DNA from: Oscillospiraceae bacterium
GTDB lineage: Bacteria > Bacillota > Clostridia > Oscillospirales > Oscillospiraceae
Direction of reading: 5' to 3'
Length of the DNA stretch: 10,742 nt
Assembly: GCA_017501805.1 (NCBI GenBank)
Contig: JAFVWG010000292.1
Span: 1-10,742 of the forward strand
Position 1 is the first letter of the stretch. Every line of letters starts with the position of its first letter. A program made the translations under genes and the position numbers. Below are positions 1 through 6,632 of this stretch, in pieces. The notes beneath the pieces are model-generated. The model made no database searches. It was not told the DNA's origin and saw only the letters and a program-made list of their open reading frames with translations.

Positions 1-1
1 C

Positions 2-334
2 GTCACCTATGTCGAAGACGGTCTGTGTGACCGGGCGGGTCTCCTCTCCGCTCTCACAAAAGCCCTCGCTCCCGCTGTGAAAGACCCGGTCGAGGCGGTC
101 GTGCTCGGCTGTACGCATTTCCCCTTTGCCAAGGACGTCATCCGCACCGCGTTGGGATACGATGTGCGTTTCTTTGACGCCGCGGACGATGTCGCACACG
201 AGGTCAGGAGAAAGCTGGAGGCGGGCAATGCCCTCGAAGAGAGCGACGCCTCCGGCGATATCGAGTTCCGCAACAGCCTGCGTACACCGCAGATGCTCTC
301 AAAATCCCGGATGCTCTTCTCGATGCCTGTCTGA
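2..334 (+). CDS. murI: Glutamate racemase, C-terminal fragment (5' end outside window)
   Basis: This is the last 110 residues of a protein that enters the window in frame from base 2 and stops at a TGA at 332-334. MurI interconverts L- and D-glutamate in the cytoplasm and so supplies D-glutamate for peptidoglycan precursors. The key evidence is the motif GCTHFPF at fragment residues 36-42, which carries the second catalytic cysteine (C37) and the adjacent histidine (H39) of the Asp/Glu racemase family. The following stretch, FFDAADDVAHEV, matches the usual region where the family has a DPA-like turn before the last helix. Full-length members have about 260-270 residues, so about 60% of the gene lies upstream. 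A strong hairpin follows directly, so this is probably the last gene of its transcript. The start and the N-terminal catalytic cysteine cannot be assessed. Confidence 0.9.
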   Translation, partial: VTYVEDGLCDRAGLLSALTKALAPAVKDPVEAVVLGCTHFPFAKDVIRTALGYDVRFFDAADDVAHEVRRKLEAGNALEESDASGDIEFRNSLRTPQMLSKSRMLFSMPV

Positions 335-347
335 TATGTACAAACAT

Positions 348-386
348 AACGGCGCACTGCTTTTGCAGTGCGCCGTTGTTTTATCT
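348..386 (+). terminator. Intrinsic terminator after murI, shared with the opposing operon
   Basis: A perfect 13-base stem (AACGGCGCACTGC at 348-360 and its complement at 365-377) encloses a TTTT loop and is followed by GTTTTAT. It lies 13 bases past the murI stop. It also lies only 3 bases past the stop of the opposing 89-residue gene, so it may work in both directions, although the minus-strand exit is less T-rich. Confidence 0.85.
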
Positions 387-650
387 CGTCTGTTCCATCA
401 GGAAAGCGAGCATCGCAGCTTTGCCCTCTTCGGTCAGCGGAAACTCGCGTTCACCCTCGATCTCGCTTTTCTCATAGCAGAACGGACCGTGCCAGTACTC
501 CGCCTTCATGGAGCTTTTTTCAAAGTCGACCTCTTTCGGCGTCAGATTGACGATCTGCGGCGTGACCTTGAAGCGAAGCTCGCCGAAGCTCCCGGTAAAT
601 ACATTGTCATTTTCAAACGTGTGCAGGCTCGGCAAAAACAGTCCTTCCAT
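381..650 (-). CDS. Small hypothetical protein coupled to pepF
   Basis: This encodes an 89-residue soluble protein with no signal peptide or membrane segment. I do not recognise a named family. It is acidic and begins with a beta-rich region (FGELRFKVTPQIV, residues 22-34). It continues through an aromatic and cysteine-containing stretch (AEYWHGPFCYEKSEI, residues 50-64) and ends in a predicted helix starting LTEEGKAAMLAFL (residues 72-84). The ATG at 650-648 lies one base after the pepF stop codon (654-652). Its ribosome binding site, AAAGGAG at about 661-667 with 10 bases spacing, is inside the last pepF codons, so translation is probably coupled to pepF. The real coding signal is supported by this arrangement and by the terminator immediately downstream. 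No function is proposed. Confidence 0.75.
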   Translation of the reverse strand: MEGLFLPSLHTFENDNVFTGSFGELRFKVTPQIVNLTPKEVDFEKSSMKAEYWHGPFCYEKSEIEGEREFPLTEEGKAAMLAFLMEQTR

Positions 651-651
651 T

Positions 652-2445
652 TCAAACGATCTCCTTTGTCAGCTCTTCCATCTCGTCGAGCAGGGTGTCA
701 AACAGCTTCAGCGCCTCGCGCACCGGCTCGGAGGAGGTCATATCCACGCCCGCTCCGCGCAGAAGCGTGATCGGATCTGCGCTGCAGCCGCCGCGCAGGA
801 AGCCGAGATAATCCTCCACAGCACCTTCTTCTCCGCTCAGGATCCTGCGCGAGAGCGCGATCGCTGCGGCATATCCGGTCGCATACTGGTAAACATAGAA
901 ATCATAGTAGAAGTGCGGGATGCGCGCCCACTCGAGCGCGATGTTGTCATCCGCGGCGATCTCGCCGCCGAAGTAGCGCACGACCAGTTCGCGGTAGACG
1001 CCGCACAGCGCATCCGGCGTAAGCGGCTCACCCGCTCCCTGCATACGGCAGATTGTGCGTTCAAACTCCGCGAACATCGTCTGGCGATAAAGCGTTGCAC
1101 GGAACTGCTCCAAGAAGTGGTTAATCAGCAGTGCGCGCTGTTTCGGCTCTTTTGTCGTCTTCAGCAGATGCTCCATCAAAAGCGCTTCGTTGCAGGTGGA
1201 GGCGACCTCCGCAACGAAGATCACATAGTCTGCCTTACAGATGGGCTGATGCAGATTGGAGTAGTGGGAATGCAGCGCGTGCCCCATCTCGTGTGCAAGC
1301 GTAAACACGCCGTCAAGGTCACCCGCGTAGTTCAGCAGCACATACGGATGCACCCGCGCTCCGGCGGAATACGCCCCGGAGCGTTTTCCGGGCGTTTCGT
1401 ACACATCGATCCAGCGCTCGGAAAAGCCTTTTTTCAGCGTTGCGGCATAGTCCTCGCCCAGGGGCGAAAGCGCCTGCAAAACCGTCTGCACGGCTTCCTC
1501 GTAGGGGATCTCCTTCTGCGCATCCTCCACAAGCGGAGCGTAAAGGTCGTACCAACGCAGCTCATCCACGCCGAGCAGCTTCTTCCGCAGCCTTGCGTAC
1601 TTCCCCATCAGATGCATATTCTCGTTGACCGTCTCGATCAGCGAATCATAGACCGAGACCGGGACCTCGTTTGCCGAAAGGCTCTTTTCGAGCGGATCTT
1701 TGTAGTTGCGGCTCTTCGCGCAGAACCACAGGCGCTTCATCTGCCCCGAGAGCGTCGCGGCAAGCGTATTGCGGAACGCGCCGTAGACGCCGTAGAGGTT
1801 CTCAAAGGCGTTTTTCCGCAGGGTGCGATCCTCGCTCTGCATCAGCGGAATAAAGCTTCCGTGCGTCAGCGGGTGCTCTTTTCCCTCGCTGTCCGCCGCC
1901 GGCGGGAAGGTCAGATCCGCATCGTTCAGCAGTGAAAATGTCTCTTCCGGCACACAGGCAAGCTCGCTTGCCGCGGCCAGCAGCTTCTCCCCTTCGGGCG
2001 GAAGGATGTGCGCACGGCGCCTGCGGAGTTTTTCCAGTCCGCGGCGGTAGACCTCCAATTCCGGCTGCTCCGCGAACATCGCCGCAAGCGTCTCATCCGG
2101 GATCGCCAGAAGCTCCGGCGCTTCAAAGTCGGACAGCTCCCCCGCCTTCGTCAGAAGCGCGGCAAGCTTTCCGCGCAGCGCCTGACCCGCGGAAACACGC
2201 GTGTCCTCGTCCGCCTTGCGCGCGGCGTAGTTTCCGAGGCTGTCCGCAAGCACTTCCATCTCGTCGTTCAGCCGCAAATATTCCAGTAACGTCGCAGCGC
2301 TTTCTCCGAGTCTGCCGCGGTAGTTCGGCACGGATTCCACCAGCGCCGTCAGCTTCCCGAGGTCTTCTCCCCATGCTTCATCGCTTACATACAGATCCTC
2401 AAGCGCCCAGCGGTAGCAAAGTTCTATTTCATTGCGTTCACGCAT
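652..2445 (-). CDS. pepF: Oligoendopeptidase F (M3 family zinc peptidase)
   Basis: This is a 597-residue cytoplasmic metallopeptidase of family M3, close to the usual PepF length of about 600. PepF enzymes cut short peptides inside the cell and help recycle peptide fragments. The zinc site is complete: HEMGH at residues 385-389 supplies two histidines and the catalytic glutamate, and E413 in VAEVAST is the expected third ligand about 24 residues on. The family signature HFYYDFYVYQYATG follows at residues 511-524 and carries the substrate-binding His/Tyr cluster. The N-terminal half is the helical lid domain typical of the family. The chosen ATG is preceded by GAGGG 7 bases away. The gene lies 36 bases after the MATE gene with no terminator between, so it is probably cotranscribed with it. 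The 89-residue gene follows with a one-base gap. Confidence 0.93.
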   Translation of the reverse strand: MRERNEIELCYRWALEDLYVSDEAWGEDLGKLTALVESVPNYRGRLGESAATLLEYLRLNDEMEVLADSLGNYAARKADEDTRVSAGQALRGKLAALLTKAGELSDFEAPELLAIPDETLAAMFAEQPELEVYRRGLEKLRRRRAHILPPEGEKLLAAASELACVPEETFSLLNDADLTFPPAADSEGKEHPLTHGSFIPLMQSEDRTLRKNAFENLYGVYGAFRNTLAATLSGQMKRLWFCAKSRNYKDPLEKSLSANEVPVSVYDSLIETVNENMHLMGKYARLRKKLLGVDELRWYDLYAPLVEDAQKEIPYEEAVQTVLQALSPLGEDYAATLKKGFSERWIDVYETPGKRSGAYSAGARVHPYVLLNYAGDLDGVFTLAHEMGHALHSHYSNLHQPICKADYVIFVAEVASTCNEALLMEHLLKTTKEPKQRALLINHFLEQFRATLYRQTMFAEFERTICRMQGAGEPLTPDALCGVYRELVVRYFGGEIAADDNIALEWARIPHFYYDFYVYQYATGYAAAIALSRRILSGEEGAVEDYLGFLRGGCSADPITLLRGAGVDMTSSEPVREALKLFDTLLDEMEELTKEIV

Positions 2446-2481
2446 GATACATCCCTCGTTCGTTCATAAAATACAGAAATA

Positions 2482-3852
2482 TTATATATCATCTGCAAGG
2501 ACCCTGCGTTTTTTCCACATTCCGCTCAGGAAATAGATCAGCGACGGGATCGCATATCCAAACGGAGCAAGTGCATAACCGAGCACAAAACCGTAAAACC
2601 CATAGCCGAGATAAATTCCGCACAGCCAGCTGAGGCCTATCCTGAGCGCCACACCGTCAAGGATCGAAAGCACCATGCCAAATTTGACATTTCCGATTCC
2701 CTGAATAAACGCCCCCGTTCCGCGCATCACCGCAAACGGTATAAACAGCCACAGGATTGCTTTGATAAAGGTCGGCGAAAGAGCGTGAACAGCCGTATCG
2801 TCAGAAAACAGCATAAAGATCTCCTTACCAAAGCATATGTAAAGCGAAACGAAAATTACGGTAAATGTTGCCGAATAAATCCACGCGAAATGAACGACCC
2901 GCTCAGCACGCTTTACCTTTTTTGCGGCGATGTTCTGACTGATCATCGGCAGAGCGGCATATTGAATGCCCATCGAAATTTTATTCATAATATCGTCAAT
3001 TCTCACGCCAACGCCAAAGGTTGCCGATTCAACAACGCCGAGCGAATTGATCAGCGCGTTTACATAGAGCATCGAGATATTGATAAAGCCCGATTGAATT
3101 GCCATCGGTGTCCCGAGGCCAAGTATCATTTTGACATATTTCAAAACAGGCTTAAAGCTCTGCAGCTTAAAGTCAAACCCGAATGCCAGTCTGTTTTTAT
3201 AGAGATAGAAAATGGAAAAAGCAAACGACGCCGCCTGTCCGATGATCGTCGCCCATGCCGCACCGGAGACTCCCCATCTCAGAATTCCCGTGAACAGTAT
3301 GTCCAGAATGAGATTCACCGCCGATGCGATCGCAATGAAAAGGAGCGGTCTTTTCGAGTCGCCCATTCCCCTGAGTATCGCGGAAACCAAATTATAGCCT
3401 GCCGTAAATATCATTCCAAGTCCGCAGATGGTCAGATAATCATTCGACATGGCCACAGATTCCGGCGGAATGTTCATAAGTTTAATGACCGCGTTCTTTG
3501 AAAAGAATATCACAACCGAGAACAAGGCGCCCATGGAGAGGATCACCGTAAACAATGTTCCGATGATGCTGTTTGTTTCTTTTTTCTTCTCTGCGCCGAT
3601 CGCCTGTGCAATCAGCACCTGTCCGCCGTTTGAAAAGCCAAGGCAGACCATGGTGGCAAAGTTCAAAATCGAGCTTGACTGTGAAACCGCAGACAGTCCT
3701 GCCGTTCCGACATATTTCCCAACGACGATCATATCGATCGTCGAATACAGCACCTGCAGCGCGTTTGAAAACATAAACGGTATCATCAGCGCAAAAAGCT
3801 GCTTCGGTATGCTTCCGGTTGTAAAATTCTTCGCCAGGTTTGTTGTCCTCAT
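2482..3852 (-). CDS. MATE family efflux transporter (first of two)
   Basis: This is a 456-residue polytopic membrane protein of the multidrug and toxin extrusion family, with about 12 predicted membrane helices. MATE proteins export cationic or other small compounds by sodium or proton antiport. The protein begins with the typical short cytoplasmic lead and IPKQLFALMIPFM helix, followed by STIDMIVVGKYVG at residues 37-49, where the conserved acidic residue D40 lies. The family's repeated loop appears as LRGMGDSKRP at 160-169 and again in the second half as IQGIGNVKFG. The reading frame is open to 3954, but the next in-frame ATG at 3852 gives a family-like N terminus and lies downstream of a good promoter, so 3852 is preferred. 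The ribosome binding site is weak (AGAAAGAAG). Base composition is lower in GC than the neighbours: the line at 2821-2880 is 35% GC. The substrate is unknown. Confidence 0.92.
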   Translation of the reverse strand: MRTTNLAKNFTTGSIPKQLFALMIPFMFSNALQVLYSTIDMIVVGKYVGTAGLSAVSQSSSILNFATMVCLGFSNGGQVLIAQAIGAEKKKETNSIIGTLFTVILSMGALFSVVIFFSKNAVIKLMNIPPESVAMSNDYLTICGLGMIFTAGYNLVSAILRGMGDSKRPLLFIAIASAVNLILDILFTGILRWGVSGAAWATIIGQAASFAFSIFYLYKNRLAFGFDFKLQSFKPVLKYVKMILGLGTPMAIQSGFINISMLYVNALINSLGVVESATFGVGVRIDDIMNKISMGIQYAALPMISQNIAAKKVKRAERVVHFAWIYSATFTVIFVSLYICFGKEIFMLFSDDTAVHALSPTFIKAILWLFIPFAVMRGTGAFIQGIGNVKFGMVLSILDGVALRIGLSWLCGIYLGYGFYGFVLGYALAPFGYAIPSLIYFLSGMWKKRRVLADDI

Positions 3853-3907
3853 TGCAGGATCTTCTTTCTTTAGAAATTTATATTGCCGTTTTCGTCTCCA
3901 AATAATT

Positions 3908-3936
3908 ATTATAGCACACGCACCGTCGTAGCACAA
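3908..3936 (-). promoter_or_regulatory. Sigma-A type promoter for the MATE-pepF operon
   Basis: On the minus strand, TATAAT at 3913-3908 is preceded by TGC, forming an extended -10 element. TTGTGC lies at 3936-3931 with exactly 17 bases between. The expected transcript start near 3901 leaves a leader of about 49 bases before the ATG at 3852. Confidence 0.7.
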
Positions 3937-3947
3937 CGCATTTTCCT

Positions 3948-3976
3948 TTGACACAGCGGGAAAACTATGCTAGGCT
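3948..3976 (+). promoter_or_regulatory. Sigma-A type promoter for the DMT permease
   Basis: A consensus -35 box TTGACA at 3948-3953 is followed 17 bases later by TAGGCT at 3971-3976, which is preceded by TGC as in an extended -10. The expected transcript start is near 3983. That excludes the upstream in-frame ATG at 3979 and supports the ATG at 4003. Confidence 0.65.
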
Positions 3977-4002
3977 AAATGCGTTTTTGTGGTGATTTAC
4001 TT

Positions 4003-4899
4003 ATGAACAAGCAATTACGCGGGTCGCTGCTCCTGCTGCTCACCGCTATGATCTGGGGCGGTGCGTTCGTTGCACAGAGCGAGGGACTGAAAACCGTTCC
4101 GCCTCTGACATTTCAGGCAGTACGCCAGTTTATGGGCTTTTTGGTGCTGCTCCCCGTGATTTGGATCAGAAGCCGAAAGGCGCTGCCGCAAAGCGAAGAG
4201 GAGCGAAAAGCCGCCGGGAAAAAGCTCCGGATCGCGGGACTCATCTGCGGTCTGTTCATGTTCTTCGCGACCAGTCTGCAGCAGTTTGGTCTGCTTTATA
4301 CCACGCCCGGACGTTCGGGCTTTATCACGGCGCTGTATATTCTGATCGTGCCGATCTTCGGTCTGCTCTTCGGCAGGCGTGTATCCTTCCGCATCTGGTG
4401 CGCCGTTGCGATCGCGATCGTCGGAATGTACTTTCTCTGCTTCACCGGCGGCGTTTCCTTCGGTCTTGGTGAGCTGCTGACGCTCGGCTGCTCGTTCTGC
4501 TTCGCAGGACACATTCTGATGGTCGACCGCGTGAGCGGCGACGTCGACGGTGTGAAGCTCTCCTGCATACAGTTCCTTGTTTCCGCGCTTCTTTCCGCGG
4601 TCGGCGCCGCTCTTTCCGAGACGCCGTCCGTCCCCGCGCTTCTGGACTGCTGGCTGCCGCTCTGCTACGCGGGCTTTGCCTCCTGCGGCATCGCCTACAC
4701 CCTGCAGATCGTGGCGCAGAGAGACGTGCATCCCACTCTGGCAGCCATTCTGATGAGCACAGAGTCCGTGTTTGCCGCGCTCTTCGCGTGGCTGCTGGTC
4801 GGAAAGGGACTGTCCTCCACGGAACTGCTCGGCTCGGCGCTGATGTTCTCGGCCATCATTCTTGCCCAGCTGCCCGACCGCCGCCCCGCACGGAATTAA
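4003..4899 (+). CDS. DMT superfamily permease (two EamA domains)
   Basis: This is a 298-residue membrane protein with about ten predicted helices arranged as two EamA repeats, the standard architecture and length of drug/metabolite transporters. The first helix, with AMIWGGAFVAQ at residues 15-25, and the stretch SLQQFGLLYTTPGRSGFITA at residues 91-110 are typical of EamA repeat 1. IVAQRDVHPTLAAILMSTES at 236-255 and the final helix LLGSALMFSAIILAQL match the end of repeat 2. Members export amino acids, metabolites or drugs; the substrate cannot be told from sequence. The frame extends up to an ATG at 3979, but that lies before the predicted transcript start, while 4003 has GGTGAT six bases upstream. 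The gene is monocistronic, with its own promoter and terminator, and is divergent from the MATE gene. Confidence 0.9.
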   Translation: MNKQLRGSLLLLLTAMIWGGAFVAQSEGLKTVPPLTFQAVRQFMGFLVLLPVIWIRSRKALPQSEEERKAAGKKLRIAGLICGLFMFFATSLQQFGLLYTTPGRSGFITALYILIVPIFGLLFGRRVSFRIWCAVAIAIVGMYFLCFTGGVSFGLGELLTLGCSFCFAGHILMVDRVSGDVDGVKLSCIQFLVSALLSAVGAALSETPSVPALLDCWLPLCYAGFASCGIAYTLQIVAQRDVHPTLAAILMSTESVFAALFAWLLVGKGLSSTELLGSALMFSAIILAQLPDRRPARN

Positions 4900-4910
4900 A
4901 TAGCCGCCCT

Positions 4911-4940
4911 TCGCACGCGGTTTTCCGCGTGCGATTTTTT
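4911..4940 (+). terminator. Intrinsic terminator after the DMT permease
   Basis: A perfect 10-base GC-rich stem (TCGCACGCGG at 4911-4920, complement at 4925-4934) with a TTTT loop is followed immediately by six T residues. It lies 11 bases after the stop codon, a textbook rho-independent terminator. Confidence 0.95.
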
Positions 4941-5040
4941 ATGCTGATTTTTCCTGTCGGGATGCGAATATTCCTGCCAAAGCGGCAAAAAATACGCTTG
5001 CAAGGTCGACGATCTTTTCAGATACAAGGAGGTATGCAAT

Positions 5041-5280
5041 ATGAAAAAAGCCGCCTTGGCAGCTCTGCTCGCGTTTACGCTGATCTTCTGCGCCGCAGGC
5101 TGCACAGCCGAGGAAATGCTGAATCCGGATCAGAACGGCACCCGCAGCGATATGACTACGGGAACCGCCGTCGAGGGAAATGTCTCCACGACGCACAACG
5201 GCGTTGTCAACGGAGACAACCGCAATCTTGTCGATTACGGCATGCGTCTTGTCGCAGACAGCGTTGCGAGAGGACAGTGA
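5041..5280 (+). CDS. Small secreted lipoprotein of unknown function
   Basis: This is a 79-residue precursor with a lipoprotein signal peptide: charged MKK, a hydrophobic stretch at residues 4-17, and the lipobox-like AAGC ending at C21. The -3 residue is alanine rather than the usual leucine, which is tolerated. The mature part is only about 59 residues, hydrophilic and rich in Asn, Thr and Asp, with an apparently disordered middle (NGTRSDMTTGTAVEGNVS) and a short predicted helix near the end (DYGMRLVADSVARGQ). It would be anchored on the outer face of the membrane. I recognise no family. The start is well set by AAGGAGGT at 5026-5033, 7 bases before the ATG. No clear promoter was found in the 100 bases after the preceding terminator: TTGCAA at 4998 with GATACA 17 bases on is weak and too close to the ribosome binding site. 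Confidence 0.8.
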   Translation: MKKAALAALLAFTLIFCAAGCTAEEMLNPDQNGTRSDMTTGTAVEGNVSTTHNGVVNGDNRNLVDYGMRLVADSVARGQ

Positions 5281-5281
5281 G

Positions 5282-5314
5282 AAAACAGGCAGCAGGGACC
5301 TTCCCTGCTGCCTG
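5282..5314 (-). terminator. Convergent terminator between the lipoprotein and pyrF
   Basis: A perfect 13-base stem, CAGGCAGCAGGGA at 5286-5298 pairing with 5302-5314 around a 3-base loop, separates the two convergent genes. Read on the minus strand it is followed by TTTTC, so it best serves pyrF. On the plus strand no T run follows, though the hairpin could still stabilise the 3' end of the lipoprotein transcript. Confidence 0.8.
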
Positions 5315-5335
5315 TGGATCGGCTTACATATTCCG

Positions 5336-6256
5336 TTACAGGATCCTGACGTAGAGCGCGATCTGATCGCGCATTTTCTGCGCCGCCTGCAGCGCACATT
5401 CGGCATAGTTTTCGCCCGAGTCGCCCATCTTGCGGAAGGCGTAGAGAATGCTTCTGCCCGCGCAGATGGCCGCTCCGTGACCGTATTTGTCAAAGGCGTA
5501 CTGCACATCGCGCGCGTTCGCTCCCTGTGCGCCGTAGCCGGGCACAAGGAAGAACAGACGGTCGTACTTTTCGCGCATCTTGCCCAAAATACCGGGATGG
5601 CAGCCGCTGACGGCGACGCCGATCTCGGAATAGCCGCTTTTGCCGAAGAGGTCAATGCTCCAGCGCATCGCAAGGTCGAGAATGACCTGATAGACGATCC
5701 TGTCGCCCGCAAGCATATCCTGCACCTCGCGGGAGGACTTGTTGGAGGTCTTTGCGAGCAGGAAGACGTTCTTCCCCTCCTTGCAGAATTTCGTGAAGGG
5801 CATAATGCCGTCGCTGCCGAGATAGCTGTTGGTCATCACCGCATCGCAGGGATACGGCAGATAGCTGTTTTCACCGATCTTCACACCGCCGAAATAGGAC
5901 TGCGCCAGCGCCTCCGCCGTGCAGTCGATGTCGCCGCGCATCGTGTCCATCAGGACATAATAGCCGAGCTCTCCGGCATAGGCGATCAGCTCTTCCATAA
6001 CCTTTACGCCCTCGAAACCGAGCGCCTGGAAACAGCCGGACTGGATCTTGACGGCGGGGACCGTTTCCTTCAGCACGTCGAGGATCCCTTTGCTGAAAAC
6101 AAGATACGCCTGTGCAAGCCCCTTGAGCGTCTCGCCGTGCTCGGCGTACGCTTCGCGCAGAATATGCTCCGGCAGGAGGCTCTGGATCGGATCGATCCCG
6201 ACCATCGTCGGGTTCTTCATATTGCGGATCTTTTGCTGCAAAACATCGATAGACAT
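5336..6256 (-). CDS. pyrF: Orotidine 5'-phosphate decarboxylase homologue, subfamily 2, with Lys-to-Met at the catalytic site
   Basis: This is a 306-residue TIM-barrel protein matching the long subfamily-2 type of OMP decarboxylase, the last step of UMP synthesis. Family landmarks are present: VGIDP at 19-23, AVKIQ at 68-72 with the first active-site lysine K70, KTSN at 169-172, the phosphate-loop motif VPGYGAQG at 238-245 and the phosphate-contacting arginine in AGRS (R268). The family's catalytic tetrad normally ends in a D-x-K-x-x-D motif, commonly DAKRGDI or DVKRGDI. Here it reads DTMRGDI: D104 and D109 are kept, but the lysine is methionine 106, encoded by ATG at 5941-5939. That lysine protonates the product carbon in characterised enzymes, so activity is in doubt. 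The start is set by AAGGAG 8 bases upstream. No other pyrimidine gene is adjacent. Family membership is sure; catalytic function is not. Confidence 0.85.
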   Translation of the reverse strand: MSIDVLQQKIRNMKNPTMVGIDPIQSLLPEHILREAYAEHGETLKGLAQAYLVFSKGILDVLKETVPAVKIQSGCFQALGFEGVKVMEELIAYAGELGYYVLMDTMRGDIDCTAEALAQSYFGGVKIGENSYLPYPCDAVMTNSYLGSDGIMPFTKFCKEGKNVFLLAKTSNKSSREVQDMLAGDRIVYQVILDLAMRWSIDLFGKSGYSEIGVAVSGCHPGILGKMREKYDRLFFLVPGYGAQGANARDVQYAFDKYGHGAAICAGRSILYAFRKMGDSGENYAECALQAAQKMRDQIALYVRIL

Positions 6257-6273
6257 TTTCTCAGCTCCTTGCT

Positions 6274-6287
6274 GTTCAAAATTGAAC
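6274..6287. promoter_or_regulatory. Palindrome in the pyrF upstream region, possible operator
   Basis: GTTCAA-AA-TTGAAC is a perfect 6-2-6 inverted repeat, placed just upstream of the pyrF ribosome binding site and overlapping the putative promoter of the divergent 55-residue gene. It has the form of a dimeric repressor site. A chance palindrome of this length remains possible. Confidence 0.35.
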
Positions 6288-6302
6288 CGTTTCTGATAGA
6301 AT
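6275..6302 (+). promoter_or_regulatory. Probable promoter for the 55-residue membrane protein
   Basis: TAGAAT at 6297-6302 (one mismatch to consensus) is preceded by TGA, giving an extended -10. TTCAAA at 6275-6280 lies 16 bases upstream as a -35. An alternative pair is TTGAAC at 6282 with TATATC at 6305, 17 bases apart. Either would leave a leader of about 100 bases before the ATG at 6421. Confidence 0.45.
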
Positions 6303-6420
6303 GATATATCAAATTCGGAAAAAAATCCATAGTTTTTTCTGCAGATCGCTTCTTTTCTTCACCGTTTTTTCGGGAATACTAGACCTGTCGGAGCAAAAAC
6401 GCGCGAAAGGAGGATGCGAA

Positions 6421-6588
6421 ATGCAGGTCAAAAACTTTGCGGCGACTCTGGGACTCGGAATGCTGGCGGGCGCGGCGGTCGTTATGATGCTGCCGAAGAC
6501 CTCAACGGTCTATCGGACCGTGGATGACGCGGCGCAGGGCGTGAAGCACGGCATCACCAACGCCGTGCAGAATATGATGGATATGTAA
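6421..6588 (+). CDS. Small single-helix membrane protein, YtxH-like in form
   Basis: This encodes 55 residues. A hydrophobic, glycine- and alanine-rich helix spans residues 6-24 (FAATLGLGMLAGAAVVMML), followed by a polar amphipathic tail with DDAAQGVKHGITNAV. This layout resembles the many short YtxH-like or orphan envelope proteins of Firmicutes, but I cannot assign it to a family. The frame is open back to an ATG at 6301, but GAAAGGAGG at 6405-6413 lies 7 bases before the ATG at 6421 and the upstream codons do not resemble a protein, so 6421 is chosen. It is divergent from pyrF, followed by its own terminator, and appears monocistronic. The function is unknown. Confidence 0.75.
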   Translation: MQVKNFAATLGLGMLAGAAVVMMLPKTSTVYRTVDDAAQGVKHGITNAVQNMMDM

Positions 6589-6597
6589 AGACGAATT

Positions 6598-6632
6598 CGG
6601 GCTCTGCCGGACGGCAGAGCCCGTGCTTTTCT
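6598..6632 (+). terminator. Intrinsic terminator after the 55-residue gene
   Basis: A perfect 11-base stem, CGGGCTCTGCC at 6598-6608 and its complement at 6613-6623, surrounds a GGAC loop and is followed by TGCTTTTCT. On the minus strand no T run follows, so the convergent AraC gene would be terminated less cleanly here. Confidence 0.85.

Noticed and set aside
508..1935. Long open frame of 475 codons on the plus strand opposite pepF
   Set aside because: It is fully antisense to a PepF protein with an intact zinc site. Its translation is rich in Arg, His and Gln without domain features, as expected from GC-rich antisense frames, and no ribosome binding site was seen.
2481..2486. TATAAT on the minus strand just ahead of pepF as a separate promoter
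   Set aside because: It overlaps the MATE stop codon and no -35-like element occurs 16-18 bases upstream, so AT-rich chance is more likely.
2785..3501. Open frame of 238 codons on the plus strand opposite the first MATE gene
   Set aside because: It is antisense to clear MATE sequence, with a charged, Arg/His/Asn-rich composition and no ribosome binding site.
3979..4002. Upstream ATG as start of the DMT permease
   Set aside because: It lies before the predicted transcript start (about 3983), has no ribosome binding site, and adds residues not typical of the family.
4015..4731. Open frame of 238 codons on the minus strand opposite the DMT permease
   Set aside because: It is the antisense shadow of a ten-helix membrane protein, highly charged, with no start signal.
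5180..6304. Open frame of 374 codons on the plus strand opposite pyrF
   Set aside because: It starts inside the lipoprotein gene, crosses the convergent terminator and runs antisense to a clear PyrF homologue. Its residues show no family motif.
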